In this document: one piece after another, positions 10,080 to 21,605 of the stretch
Position numbering within the stretch: position 1 is the stretch's first letter
Layout of the letters: each line of letters starts with the position of its first letter
Origin: Onthophagus taurus
Lineage: Eukaryota > Arthropoda > Insecta > Coleoptera > Scarabaeidae
Length of the DNA stretch: 64,000 bases
Assembly (NCBI RefSeq): GCF_036711975.1
Contig: NC_091967.1
Span: 4,092,001-4,156,000 of the forward strand
Direction: 5' to 3'
Translations under genes and position numbers: made by a program
Notes under the pieces: generated by a model
The model's database searches: none
Seen by the model: the letters and a program-made list of their open reading frames with translations, nothing else
What the model was told of the DNA's origin: nothing

Positions 10080-12765
10080 TGTATATAGTCCTACTGTTGG
10101 TCTGCATATATTTTCTTGACCTATTTAAAGTTTTTTTAAATAAAATTTTGTAATGGATATAATTTTTAATCCTAATTAGTTTGGTTTATAAAGAATTCTT
10201 TTTTTTTTAATGGAAAAGTGAAAAACAAGAGAAGATGATTTCGCCGGTTCGCGAGTAAATATTTAAAGGAATCGTCTAAGAAATTGGAAGGCGCTGAAAA
10301 ATTGAATCAGCTAATGCGGCCAAGTTTTTAACTCGACCAAGCGCTTAATCGCTACGAAGAGGAAGAAAAAGAGGTAAAGACGATGGAAAGAAAAGAAAGC
10401 GAAGTAAGCGAGAAGGGGAAAAGGCCGAAGGTTTCTCAATTATTCACCGGAATCCCATCAAGTTATAAACAGTTTTTATGGCACTTTTAAACCGGAACGA
10501 CATTGTGCCCCGCTCGGGTCTATTCATATTAAATGGAGTTAGGCTACGTCAGCGCTTTAAAACTGAATAATTGAGGGCGCTATCCTCGCAGGTGCCATTG
10601 CTGTTCCAACATAGCCGCCTACTGAATTTCTCCCGCTACGCGCTGCCACCGACAGTAATGTTATCGTTATAGCTATCCAGTGTATTATTCACCCTACATT
10701 ACAAACTCAGGGTTCTAACTCGAATAGCTTGTCCTAAGTACGCGCTGATTGTCTGTTCAAAGTTAACCTTATAAATGAGACCCCATAAAATTATGATATC
10801 GCGTATTAAAACAAATTCGTTTGGTTTTATTAGTATTTTCATCGACTGTATCGCAGAAATTATGTTATCAAAATTGGATACTTTAAAAATTGATATAAAA
10901 GTTCTTGTGTATGTTCATATTTGTTAGGCTATAAAACTGGATGGATATTTTGGTTAAATAATCGTAAAAGCGGAAAGCTTTTGCGGCCGTCGAATGAATT
11001 TTTCACTCTTGGGATTTACGATGTGCTCGGAACGCGGCAATTTTCGGTTGAAAATTTCGAAAGCGACCAAGTTAATTATTTGTGTTACATCAATTTAATG
11101 TTTGAGCGATGGCGATGTAATCCGCGCGAGCGAGTAATTTATCGTTCCCGGCTTTGCCAGTAATTCGTTAATTTAACGATATTATCCATCGTATTAACCC
11201 GTGTTTATTCGCCCGGCGGGCATAAAATTTTCACCACCCACTCAATTCGGTGTCGTCGTCGTCGTCAGCTGTGAAAACAAGAAGCTCCTTTTCGAGACTC
11301 TCTTGTAAAACTAATTATGATTCGAGTTTCTCGACTCACTCCACTCTTCTCCTCCATCCGGCAACGACAACGTCCCCGCGACCAAATAGCGCCTCCAAAT
11401 TAGGTGTTAAAATTTCATTTCGCGACCCCGAAATAAGAAAAGTTTATATTACGTTTCCGGCACTTCATTATACAGTCCACCTAATAAGCGAGAGTTTTCA
11501 AAAGGAAGAAATTTTATTGTTGTTTCATCCACTTCTTCTTCGGATTTCGTTAAAAACCTTTCCTTCCATCTTTGAATTTCATTTAAGTTTATACTACCTC
11601 CTCTAATTTAGATAAGTAATCCATCTTTTTTATTCTTGAATGCGATTTTTAACGGGGAGATTATTTATTCCTCGTTGGGGTTTTATTTGATTCAAAATAC
11701 AACAATAAAGTAACCTGGATTTAGATCCACCTGCTCGCTGCGAAATGAGCATACCCAAAAGGATCGGATTAATATCGTTCACTTGACGTGAAGGGGTCGA
11801 TGTTACAACACGGTCGACCGATTTGCTATTGCCGACGACGTTGCGACGCGTTTAAATCCGAAGCACCTGAACTTCCACCTTTCGAATGTTGTGCCACCGC
11901 CGCGGAGGTTGAAGCCGTCGTCGTTATTTTCTCGCGGATCGTTGAACGTGTAACCAACCCCGCAACAATTATTCTGGTAAAGGGAAGGACAATCACCGCT
12001 CACCTGATAAGGCGAATGACGCAAATTGGGTCTCGATTGCCCTTTGTGCCGACTGAACCATAATCGTCAACCTGGATGCAGTAATTATATACTATAGTAA
12101 CTTCCCGGTCCGATATCAACCAATTTTATGTAAACATAAATGTTGAATAACTTTATGAATCGTAAAGGAAACTCATAAACCACCCACGAAGTCAAGTAAG
12201 TCTAATTAAAACTAGATTTTGCAGCGTATTAATCGAAATCAGTTACGAGGATGGTAAAAAAGGTCAAAGAAACGAACGATTTTAACATATATGAACCTGT
12301 GCAACGCTTGACACGATTCGGAGTCGTACCGGACGAGAGTGCAATTTGGAATGGAAAGGGCGATAAAATTCTTGTTCAACGAACAAAGGGAGTTGAGCCG
12401 GAGCTCTGAAAATCGAATAAAAAAGTCAACAAAAGCATTAAACAAAAGCTAATCACGGTTGCCTTTTGTTCCGGCGTTTTAGGAGAAAGCATCGTGGTAG
12501 AAAGAGTAGGGTGGTGTTTTTTAAATCAGGGCCGGACTTTTATACAGCACAACATACGTTAACTGGAGCTACATTTAAATGTTTAACGAGTTAGTTCGGA
12601 GTTATTTAGAATTAGTTGATCAATTTTATTACATTAATACATAATTCAGTAAGGACTTAAGTTTCAAATAAATATCTCAACAAACAAGTAACGAAAAAAT
12701 ATTTTCAAATAAATTAGACAAATAAGCACGCTTCTAGATGACTATTTGATTTGCCTTGACCATTA
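10080..12765. other. Unique intergenic sequence, no supported gene
   Basis: Both strands were read and no convincing coding domain or splice-bounded exon was found. GC-rich blocks at about 10480-10640, 10930-11240 and 11760-12060 stand out. Short ORFs there (for example 11788-12063) overlap ORFs on the opposite strand and carry no recognisable motif. A GTCGTCGTCGTCGTC run lies near 11252-11266. Confidence 0.5.
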
Positions 12766-12984
12766 TAACCAGTGATGGGCGCTGGGTAAATACCCGGCGG
12801 GTAGGTATTTAAAAAATGGGTATTTACCCCGGCCTAGGGTAAATACCCAAACAGTACATACAAAAGTGATACAATTAAAAATATAACAGATTCGGACAAA
12901 AATGTAGAGGAACATGATGAAATGGGCGTTGAAGACGAAGAATTGTCAACGATCGAAGACGTATTATAATCAGGTAACCACTGC

Positions 12985-13269
12985 TCATTCTTCATTCTTG
13001 CGACGATGATCCGCCCAGTTCCACTTGAGCTTTGCCACAATGTTGACCGCATCATTTACGCCAGTTCTTCTTCGTAGGTCTTCATTTCGTATGTGGTCCC
13101 TCAGGGTTACACCCAGTATCGACCTCTCCATCTTTCTTTGCGTTACGTTGAGCCTCCTGGTAATGGCCACCGTTAATGTTAAAGTTTCGGAACCGTATAT
13201 CATAACCAAAGGAGGAACCACGCATTGATTGACAGCCTTTCTTTTCAAATATACAGGAATATCGCCCAT
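12985..13269 (-). pseudogene. RTE-type LINE reverse transcriptase, C-terminal fragment
   Basis: The minus-strand frame reads YLKRKAVNQCVVPPLVMIYG, TRRLNVTQRKMERSILGVTL and RDHIRNEDLRRRTGVNDA. This is the conserved region after the reverse transcriptase domain of RTE-clade LINE proteins (normally CVLPVLTYG, then RKLRVAQRAMERAMLG, then R(D/N)RIRNEEIR). It ends with LKWNWADHRRKNEE, where relatives have KWQWAGHVAR. No catalytic core is included. Confidence 0.8.
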
Positions 13270-13315
13270 GAAAATGTCTCTAAGTTTCCTGTAGGCTGCC
13301 TTTGATTATTATCTG

Positions 13316-13555
13316 TTGATACACGAACCTCATGGCCAAGATATATGGCTGCGATGCGAACCAACTGAGATGAGTACTTTAAGAACAATAGTGGAAAAGA
13401 CAAGAAAAGATAGAGTTAGGAACAAAATTGTAAGAGAATTTTGTGGATTCGGATATGTCATGAGATTTGCTAGGGGAGAAATAAAAAAATTTTATGAATA
13501 CTTCCAAAGAATGGAAGAAACCTGGCTGATTAAGACAAAAGAGACCAAAGATTAG
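13316..13555 (+). pseudogene. RTE-type LINE C-terminal fragment, plus orientation
   Basis: The frame contains CEPTEMSTLRTIVEKTRKDR followed by VRNKIVREFCG, resembling the (M)RxLRxIxxKTRxDRxRNxxIRE block of LINE-encoded proteins. It lies only about 50 bp from a minus-strand piece of the same broad class, so two insertions or an inversion are needed. It is short and isolated. Confidence 0.5.
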
Positions 13556-14167
13556 CTAGAAAGAGATCTCGGGAGACCAGGAAGTTGGATTTCCAGCTCT
13601 AATGAAACACAATGAATGATGCGTAAACAGGTTACAACCTGAATAAAAGAAGAAGAATAATAAGATCTTAAACGAACTACTTAATTTAAAATTGGAAATC
13701 AACAATCTCATGGAACTTGGAATCTTGGATTTGATGGAAGTGCAATATGACTAGAAAAGAATCAAACAACAAGAATTAATGAAGCATAAAAACTGAATTT
13801 AGTAATTAATATTAGACTTATACTCAATTCAGGACATTCAAAGTTGTTTTTCAAGCATTAAAGAAATCGTTAAATATTTTCGAAGAGTATTACGTAAACG
13901 AGAATGGTCGGTAGTGAAAATATAAACTTTCCCGAAATATATGTACACATTAAAGCTAATAACACCAGGAATGTGTATAAATTTGTTAGACAGTTAAGAT
14001 AAAGGCACAAATCGCACACAGCTCTATGCTGAGATGGAACAGGAAAAATAATAGGTGATAGTGAAATGAATGACATTTGAAAAAATTATTTCCAAAACCT
14101 ATTAAGCATAGAGAAACTGATTTGGAAACAGACAGCAGTCCGTCACACCATAGAAAGGATAGTGTCA

Positions 14168-14265
14168 TGGCACCTATATCAATCAGTGAGGTTCAAAACG
14201 CAATCTCTGCGGCAAAATATGGAAAGGTATCAGAGATTAATAACATACCATCGAAAGTATTCTAG
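14168..14265 (+). pseudogene. RTE-type LINE fragment upstream of the RT domain
   Basis: PISISEVQNAISAAKYGKVS followed by EINNIPSKVF resembles the start of RTE-like reverse transcriptase domains (normally EVxxAIxxLKNGKAPGxDxIPxE). The G-K-A-P-G core is altered to G-K-V-S-E. The frame ends at a TAG after IPSKVF. Confidence 0.5.
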
Positions 14266-14339
14266 ATGGAATATTCATCATCACCAATATTGATGTTACA
14301 TCTTGGAACAAGATTTGTCCTAAATTTTGTTGATATTTA

Positions 14340-14600
14340 GCCCAACTCTTGCACACGCCTCCTGTATACGTTCAGCATCAGTCTCATCTCTCCAAGGATA
14401 CCGAAATAAGGACCATATCGTCCGCGTAGCGCAAATTACTTAGGTATTGCCATCAATTTTTATACCTTTTTGAGTCCAATCCAGTTATTTAAATGCACTC
14501 TCCAGGACTGTGATAAACAATTTGGGTTCAATATTATATCGCCTTGCCTTACCCCACGCTCATTGTAGCATTCTTGTAAATGTTATAAATAAGTTTGGTG
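14340..14600 (-). pseudogene. RTE-type reverse transcriptase core fragment (YADD)
   Basis: Minus-strand reading gives pieces in shifted frames: ERGVRQGDI, then LSNLRYADDMVLIS with the catalytic YADD box, then TDAERIQEACARVGLN. This order matches RTE-clade reverse transcriptase (GVRQGD, then LRYADD). Several frameshifts and stops break it. Confidence 0.65.
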
Positions 14601-14807
14601 TATCGATAATGGACTCTGTATTCTTAAAGTACTTGCAAAACTGCCATCAACTCAATTTAAATCAAATTTTATAAATACCTCTAAATACCCATCTTGGGTA
14701 AATACCCCAGGGTATATATCCAGAGAATTTTCCCTTGAAAATAAATACTCGGGTATTTAACAACACTGATTATAACATATATACATATGTCGCAGGCAAA
14801 TGGTTGC

Positions 14808-14841
14808 AAGCAAATATCGCATTTTTTGGCGATATTTGCTT
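14808..14841. repeat. Perfect short hairpin AAGCAAATATCGC
   Basis: AAGCAAATATCGC and its exact reverse complement are separated by an 8-base loop. The role is unknown. It lies about 30 bp before an X-box-like palindrome and just right of the hAT element. Confidence 0.55.
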
Positions 14842-14872
14842 GTTTGTATTGTTTTTTGTTCCGTTGCTATGG

Positions 14873-14886
14873 CAACCAACTTTGCT
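14873..14886. promoter_or_regulatory. RFX X-box-like palindrome GTTGCTATGGCAAC
   Basis: The 14-bp sequence fits the consensus bound by RFX-family factors (GTTGCCATGGCAAC type) at 13 of 14 positions. X-boxes drive ciliary genes, but no gene is seen within several kilobases. It could be a distal element, part of a repeat, or chance. Confidence 0.35.
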
Positions 14887-15049
14887 ATTTTAAATAGGAT
14901 GCATATATCTTTTTTGCATACTTTGATGAAGGATAAGTCCCTCTATGCGATGAACATATCAAATCATATGATTGTATAAGAAAAAAATCGAGAAAAAATG
15001 CGTTTTTTTGCAAGTCTTAAATCATCAGCTAATTGCAATCAAAGTAGGT

Positions 15050-15366
15050 AATTGTTGAATACAAAATCCATAGAGATTAGTTTCAGTACTCAGCTTGAAA
15101 GTTAAATAGTTTTTATAATGATTGGAACCAGATTCTAGGCATTGATTACAGTACTTATTTCATGATTCCAACGCCAAATTGTGGGATGCAGTATTCGTAG
15201 TGATTAGTTTCAATATCCAGAAGTTAGTATAGTTTGAAAACTAACTAAAATCAAAATTTAGTAGATGATTCTAGCATAAAGTGCATAAGTGTGGTATTAT
15301 GTGGTATTTGTAGTACTTAGTTATTGAATGCAGTACTCTTAATGATCAGTTGGATGATTTCAGTAC
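15050..15366. repeat. Degenerate repeats built on AGTGATTAGTTTCAGTA
   Basis: Words of the type TGATTAGTTTCAGTA(C/T)CC and TTAGTTATTGAATGCAGTAC recur about every 80-100 bp and again near 16125-16160. This looks like a diverged minisatellite around the LINE fragment. No coding sequence is seen. Confidence 0.35.
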
Positions 15367-16105
15367 CCATAATAATAATAATTTTATTGTGTTTCTAAGA
15401 ATTAACAATTCTTTTACACTCGTCAGTTATTACAAAAAATAAAAGGAAGAAAAGAAAAAACAAAATAATTAACATTACACACTTAACAATTAAATACGTA
15501 CCTTAACATTAACAAGACCTGCAACAAGACCTTTAGACCTGAATTTGATAAACATCGGGTGCCAAGAGGCAATCGATTGAACATCTGCTGGGATGTGAAT
15601 TCCGGTTTCCGTTGTGACATATTCAAACGGCAAACTGACTTATTGCTGTTCGTATAAAATATAGACTCAAGTATAAACTCGCAAGGAATCGTAAGAATAC
15701 TAAGCTTTTTGACTAAAATTTGCAGTCAACCCACATTGCCCAGGAGACGAACAGGACGTCGTTGCAATTTGAAAATATGTGCGCTAGAAGGGCTATTACC
15801 CCATACCAAAATGCAGTAGTTTTCCAAAGAATGGACCAACGCGTGATACCCCAACTTAGCTACATCAAGCGAAACTGTACTCATCAGGCGTTTCATTGCA
15901 AAAATACTACGACTTATCTTTCCCCCTATTATGGTAGCATGATCATCAAATTTTAAGTTAGGTGGTGTAATATACACCCCTAAAAACCTAGTGTAACTGT
16001 GATTCAAAATATTTGAATTTCTAAGACTAAATGTCGTTTTAACTGTTTTTAAGTCATTTAGCGAGAGCTCATTGGCTATGGTCCACTCTACTAGATGATT
16101 TTAGT
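15367..16105 (-). pseudogene. Jockey/CR1-like LINE: reverse transcriptase C-terminal part and 3' tail
   Basis: On the minus strand TIANELSLNDLKTVKTTFSL leads into YTRFLGVYITPPNLKFDDHA, GGKISRSIFAMKRLMSTVSL and ENYCILVWGNSPSSAHIFKL. This is the region after the YxDD box of non-LTR reverse transcriptases. The non-coding 3' part ends in an ATT/AAT-rich run (about 15367-15380, TAATAATAATAATTTTATTG), as expected for a LINE 3' end. The YxDD core and endonuclease are absent, so the copy is 5'-truncated. The clade is uncertain. Confidence 0.75.
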
Positions 16106-16391
16106 ATGAAATTGTTCGGTGTAGTGTCTATAGTAATTGATTCCAGTATCCTGAAGTTAAATTAGTTAAAGAATTTTCTGTGCAGCAATTTGTTATGATA
16201 AAATCGTACATTATACAGGGTGATTCAAAAAAAACGCTTCTAAACAGACTTCTAGGGCAGGTAATATTGCAAAAATTAAGATGAAAAGTCTTAATATACG
16301 TGAGATCGCAAATGCCTCTTTAACGAGATATTAATAAATTAAAATTATCTGCAGTCAAAAGCCTGCTAATTTTGTCAAACACTGCCCGTTT

Positions 16392-16573
16392 TAATTTTCG
16401 TGTAAAGTAATCAATTATCTATCAATTGGTCTCTTACAAAACTTTGATTAAAGCAACAGTTTTTGATTGGATTAACAAATTTTCTACAAACGTGTTTTTC
16501 TTAAAAATTATTGCTTTGATCAAAATTTTGAACGAGACCAATTGATAGATAATTGATTACTTTACACGAAAAT
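16392..16573. mobile_element. 182-bp palindromic insertion with 11-bp direct repeats
   Basis: Arms of about 40 bp (TTTTCGTGTAAAGTAATCAA inward to CAATTGGTCTC) face each other. The whole is flanked by an exact ACTGCCCGTTT direct repeat (16381-16391 and 16574-16584). An 11-bp duplication is too long for mariner or hAT and is nearer to Mutator-like elements (9-11 bp). It is non-coding. Confidence 0.7.
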
Positions 16574-17214
16574 ACTGCCCGTTTGACAAAATTAGCAATG
16601 GCGTAGACAATATCTTTAAGAAAGGGCTTTTTATTGCAGATTCATGTATTATTCATGTACCGAGAGATCAAAAAAGCCGGTCCGCTAAAAACTACTTTCC
16701 CAAGCGCTTGATACCAATACTTACTGCCCTCGTCACAGCTTCCTCCCATCTCTACTTGTTTTTAATTTTCAACGTTCTTATTGGTCGGCGAGGTGATATC
16801 GATTTTTAGTTTCAATGGTTTCGATCAGCTGAGCTCAGAGTCGTGTTCTTGGTTTTGGCGTTTGGTGTTTTCAATATTTCATTTTGAATTTATTGCGGTT
16901 TTATTTAATATTATCTGTCTTTATTAAGACAAAAATTCGATTGTGATTTTTCTCTAAGGTAAATAATTATTTTATTTTAAATCAGTTTGGTATAAATTTC
17001 GTTGATTTATTTTTAAGTTAAATCTTGCCGTTCACCTTAAAAGAAGACAAGTTTCAAAGTTTCTTCTCCAATCTTATCTTCGAAATGGAGTAAAAGATCA
17101 AAATGCGGTATGGAAATATTCAACAAGTCTTTGTGTAGAGGAATTTAGGGAGACATTTAGGAATGTTGTCAAAGTGCTTTGTTACAAGAATTCATTGAAT
17201 AATTACATGATGAT

Positions 17215-17526
17215 GAATTGGAAGAAGGATTTTTTCAACATGACAATGCAACTGCACGAACAAACAAAAGATTCCTTCATGAATTTTATGATGATTGAGT
17301 GATCGGTAGAGAATGTTGGCCACCTCACTCACCCTATCTAACCCCACTAGATTTCTTTTTATTCTGTCATTTCAAAAATTCTGTCTACAAAAACCGTTTA
17401 CATACCATAGAAGAATTGGAAGATGCAATACGACACAATGTTCAACAAATAACTACAGAGCAACTTGTACAGGTCTTCGATAATATGAAACTATTGGTAT
17501 CAAGCTCTTGGGAAAGTAGTTTTTAG
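17215..17526 (+). pseudogene. Mariner-like transposase, C-terminal third
   Basis: The frame reads EEGFFQHDNATARTNKRFLH, then a TGA (17296-17298), then CWPPHSPYLTPLDFFLFCHF and YKNRLHTIEELEDAIR. QHDNATA holds the second catalytic Asp and LTPLDFF the third. The first Asp and the DNA-binding domains are missing. Confidence 0.82.
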
Positions 17527-17589
17527 CGGACCGGCTTTCTTCATCGCATTGTATTATCTACTCTAGAAGGTATTTTTTGAATCACCCTG

Positions 17590-19195
17590 TATAATTAATG
17601 TAGTATAGATTAAGATATTAAAAGGTGAATTTTGTTGAAAAGCCGGATCTGTACAAGAGAAATCGTCAATTGTTGGGTATCATAGAGTTGGAGTGGGGTT
17701 GGAAAAGCTCGAGTGGGGGTTTTGTAAAGTCAACGGTTGTAGGAGCGGTGACGGCGTCGGTAGCAGCGTCCTCGGCGTTATTTTGTATACAATATCATCG
17801 CTTCCTTATCAAGCCCGGTGGCACGTTGTTAGCGATCCCGCAGGACAAATAAACACCATTGTCCCGGTAACCATGGTGAAATCGCGCGACAGTTTGGAGC
17901 GGTTTGGGAATCCATTTAGGCGAAGCCCCAACCGTGCTCTGGGACTTTATTCTTCGCCAGTTATATGTTTACCGCCATCTTTATTTAATGACGTTGACCC
18001 CGCGCCACGTTCCCCAGCTACGAGCCGCATAACGAACGGAATTTACCAATCCCATGCGGGAGCTTTTGCTGAAAACGGCTCCGTTGAAAGGACGGGGAAA
18101 TTAGGGGGCGATTTCTAAAACGACCGCGCGTAAAGTCTACCCGGTTAAAATTGTTTGCCTTTGCTTGCCGTTTGTTGCAGCGGCAGAGTAAAATAAATAT
18201 TTTTTCAACCCAACGTTGTTGTATTACATACAATGGGTTAACGTAACTTACTGAATAATAGGAAACGTATTATCTTGATCTAAATAAAATGTTTTAAATC
18301 AAAATCTAAGAGCATTTTAATTAGACCCTTTTTCGATTTCTGTCTGGCGTCCAGCGATCCGTTTAAAACAGCAATCAATTACAACGGAGCATTGCGAATC
18401 GTTTAGTCACAGATGGTACCCTAAATTTACACACTTGCTGATCACAACCCCTAATGGCCATAGTTGAGCGTGTAGAACGATCCGAGGGCCAATTCACCCT
18501 CACGAATCTCGTTTCCAATATTTGCGTCCCAGAAAAAAAAACATCTTTCTATTTTCACCCGCCTTTGTTATCCATAAAAAACTTTCTCTTTTGATACAAT
18601 ATCAAAAAGAAATAATAAAAAATATAAAATCAACACAACTTTTATTTTAAGGTGTTTTTATGAAATATATCTCCCCATTGAAATAGGCAAACTGTTTTCC
18701 CCAACCACCCATCCATTGTAATCAATGTAATCACCCAGACGGGTTATTACTCAAGCCATGATTTCGTAATAAATTTCTTGTTAAATGATGTAGAACTACA
18801 ACGAGACAGATTTTCGCTCAATTTTACAATTGAATGATTTTTTCCTCTATGGAGGTTGTATAAATAGGCATTTAAACAGTCTTCATTGAGTATACTGATT
18901 GAATATCAAAACTTTATATAGTAGACGCCACGAGAGCTGGCAGTAAATCATCGTTTTCCGCTGTTACAAATGCCATACGTAGTAAATTAAAATTCACAAA
19001 CCGCTAGAGAGTAATGTGTGTTAGAAAGAGATAGCATTAGTTTAATATGTCTGCTGTACAATTCAAATAGCCACGTCGAAAAAGTATGTCTGTTCTTCTA
19101 AGGGATGTCACTCTATAATTATAACCTCAAATCGAAACGTCTTGTGAATCTGTTGGTGTTTTCACAAGCCGAAAATGAAATAAATTAATACTTAC
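17590..19195. other. Unique intergenic sequence, no supported gene
   Basis: A GC-rich block at about 17690-18120 carries overlapping ORFs in two frames with no recognisable motif. The rest (18120-19195) is AT-rich and featureless to my reading. No splice-bounded exon with homology is seen. Confidence 0.45.
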
Positions 19196-19199
19196 TTAA

Positions 19200-21605
19200 C
19201 CCTTTGTGTCCCAAGAAGTCAAACATTTTGAAACTTTGTGACAGAATCAGACAGAATTAAAACGCTATCAAAATATGCAAAATATGCAATCCCCCTATTT
19301 TCGCATAGTCTAAGTGTCAAAAAATATGCTAATTCAAAAATTCCTGGAAACCGTGTTTATTGAAATTAAGAAATAAAACTTATTTTAAATTGAAACTTGA
19401 AGCTTTCTGTTTAAATCGATGTATAACAATCGATGGGTTGAATTAAAAAAATATTGAGAAAAAGAGTATTGAGTTAAAACTAACATTTTCGTATAACCTA
19501 AAAGTGTCAAAAAAGATGCTAATTTAAAAATTCCTGGAAGCCGTATCTATTGAAATTAAAGAATGAGACTTATTTTAAATTAAAGCTCAAAGCTTTCTTT
19601 TTAAAATGATGTATAATAATTGTTAGGTTGGATTGGAAAAATATTGACAAAAAACATGTTGAAACAAAACTTACAGTTTCGTATAACCTAAGAGTGCCAG
19701 AAAAGATGCTAATTTAAAAATTCCTGGAAGCCGTATTTATTGAAATTAAGAAATGAGACTTATTCTATATTAAAGATCAAAGCTTTCTCTTTAAAATTAT
19801 GTATAATAATTGTTAGGTTGGATTGGAAAAATATTAAAAAAAAACATGTTGAAACAAAACTAACATTTTCGTATAACCTAAAAGTGCCAAAAAAGATGCT
19901 AATTTAAAAATTCCTGGAAACCATTTTTATTGAAATTAAGGAATAAAACTTATTTTAAATTAAAGCTCAAAGCTTTCTCTTTAAAATGATATATAATAAT
20001 TGTTGGGTTGGATTGGAAAAATATAGAGAAAAAAAATTTTGAGACAAAATTTACATTTTCGAATAACCTAAAAATGTTAAAAAGATGCTAATTTAAAAAT
20101 TCCTGTAAGCCGTATTTATTGAAATTAAGGAATGAAACTTATTTTAAATTAAAGCTCAAAGCTTTCTCTTTAAAATGATGTATAATAATTGTTGGGTTGG
20201 ATTGGAAAAATATAGAGAAAAAAAAGTTGAAATAAAACTTACATTTTCGTATAACCTAAGAGTGTCAAAAAAGATGCTATTTTAAAAATTCCTGGAAACC
20301 GTATTTATTGAAGTTAAGGAATGAAACTTATTTTAAATTAAAGCTCAAAGTTTTCTCTTTAAAATGATGTATAATAATTGTTGGGTTGGATTGGAAAAAT
20401 ATAGAGAAAAAAAATTTTTAAACAAAACTTACATTTTCGAGTAACCTAAAAATGTTAAAAAGATGCTAATTTAAAAATTCCTGTAAGCCGTATTTATTGA
20501 AATTAAGGAATGAAACTTATTTTAAATTAAAGCTCAAAGCTTTCTCTTTAAAATGATGTATAATAATTGTTGGGTTGAATTGGAAAAATATAGAGAAAAA
20601 AAAGATTGAAATAAAACTTACATTTTCGTATAACCTAAGAGTGTCAAAAAAGATGCTATTTTAAAAATTCCTGGAAGCTGTATTTATTGAAGTTAAGGAA
20701 TGAAACTTATTTTAAATTAAAGCTCAAAGTTTTCTCTTTAAAATGATGTATAATAATTGTTGGGTTGGATTGGAAAAATATAGAGAAAAGAAATTTTGAA
20801 ACAAAACTTACATTTTCGAATAACCTAAAAATGTTAAAAAGATGCTAATTTAAAAATTCCTGTAAGCCGTATTTATTGAAATTAAGGAACGAAGCTTATT
20901 TTAAATTAAAGCTCAAAGCTTTCTCTTTAAAATGATGTATAATAATTGTTGGGTTGGATTGGAAAAATATAGAGAAAAAAAAGATTGAAATAAAATTTAC
21001 ATTTTCGTATAACCTAAGAGTGTCAAAAAAGATGCTATTTTAAAAATTCCTGGAAACCGTATTTATTGAAGTTAAGGAATGAAACTTATTTTAAATTAAA
21101 GCTCAAAGTTTTCTCTTTAAAATGATGTATAATAATTGTTGGGTTGGATTGGAAAAATATTAAGAAAAAAAATGTTGAAACAACACTTACATTTAAAAGA
21201 GTCAAAAAAGATGCTAATTTAAAAATTCTTAGAAACCATGTTTATTGAAATTAAGGAATGAGACTTATTTTCAATTTAAGCTCAATGTTTTCTTTTTAAA
21301 ATGATCTGTAATAATCACACCTAATAACCATTTATCAAAGAAATACATACCTTCTTGAACAACAAAATTCAACAGCACCACTTTTCACTAAACTTCTAAC
21401 CTCACATCTGGATGAATAAGTTTAAAGTGTACCTAAAAATCCTGCAGTGCGGATTACGACGTTTTTTATACAGATTATTTCTTGTATACACTTGTATAGT
21501 AGAAAGTACAGACAGCTCTAAATGCGCCGAATAGATAACACAATACAGTTTAAAATGAGTGTTTAAAATTACCGGTACTTTAAAGTACCGTCGGGATACA
21601 AAGGG
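19200..21605. mobile_element. piggyBac-like non-autonomous element containing a satellite array
   Basis: The left end CCCTTTGTGTCCCAAGAAGT begins at 19200 after TTAA (19196-19199). The right end finishes GTCGGGATACAAAGGG at 21605 and is followed by TTAA (21606-21609). CCC...GGG ends in a TTAA duplication are the piggyBac signature. No transposase is present. The interior is almost all a 189-190-bp tandem repeat, with a sub-terminal GGTACTTTAAAGTACC palindrome near the right end (about 21573-21588). Confidence 0.85.
19290..21330. repeat. 189-190-bp tandem repeat, array 1 (about 11 units)
   Basis: The anchor TGTTGGGTTGG recurs near 19621, 19811, 20001, 20190, 20379, 20568, 20758, 20947 and 21137, a steady spacing of 189-190 bp. 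In the right half, units alternate between a type with ACCTAAAAATGTTAAAAAG and CCTGTAAGCCG and a type with ACCTAAGAGTGTCAAAAAAG and CCTGGAAACCG. This is a dimeric order of about 378 bp. There is no coding capacity. Confidence 0.9.

Larger units (their letters stand above)
12770..14768. mobile_element. Non-autonomous hAT element with 8-bp target duplication
   Basis: The left end is CAGTGATGGGCGCTGGGTAA and the right end finishes GGTATTTAACAACACTG. An exact 8-bp ATTATAAC direct repeat flanks both (12762-12769 and 14769-14776), which is the hAT signature. Both ends are rich in GGGTAAATACCC and GGTATTTA words. No hAT transposase is seen. The interior is made of pieces of RTE-type LINE sequence, described separately. 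Confidence 0.88.
16216..17589. mobile_element. Mariner/Tc1-like element with nested inner element
   Basis: Outer ends CAGGGTGATTCAAAAAAAAC (16216) and TTTTTTGAATCACCCTG (to 17589) are inverted and flanked by TA. A second inverted pair of about 44 bp lies inside (16675-16718 and 17493-17536), including CCGGTCCGCTAAAAACTACT. The transposase relic lies between these inner arms. Either two elements are nested or the termini were rebuilt. Confidence 0.75.

Noticed and set aside
17693..18118. 141-codon plus-strand ORF
   Set aside because: Overlaps another ORF in a second frame, has no known motif and lies in GC-rich unique DNA.
19290..21330. CRISPR-like array of direct repeats
   Set aside because: Units are about 190 bp without unique spacers in an animal genome; this is satellite DNA.
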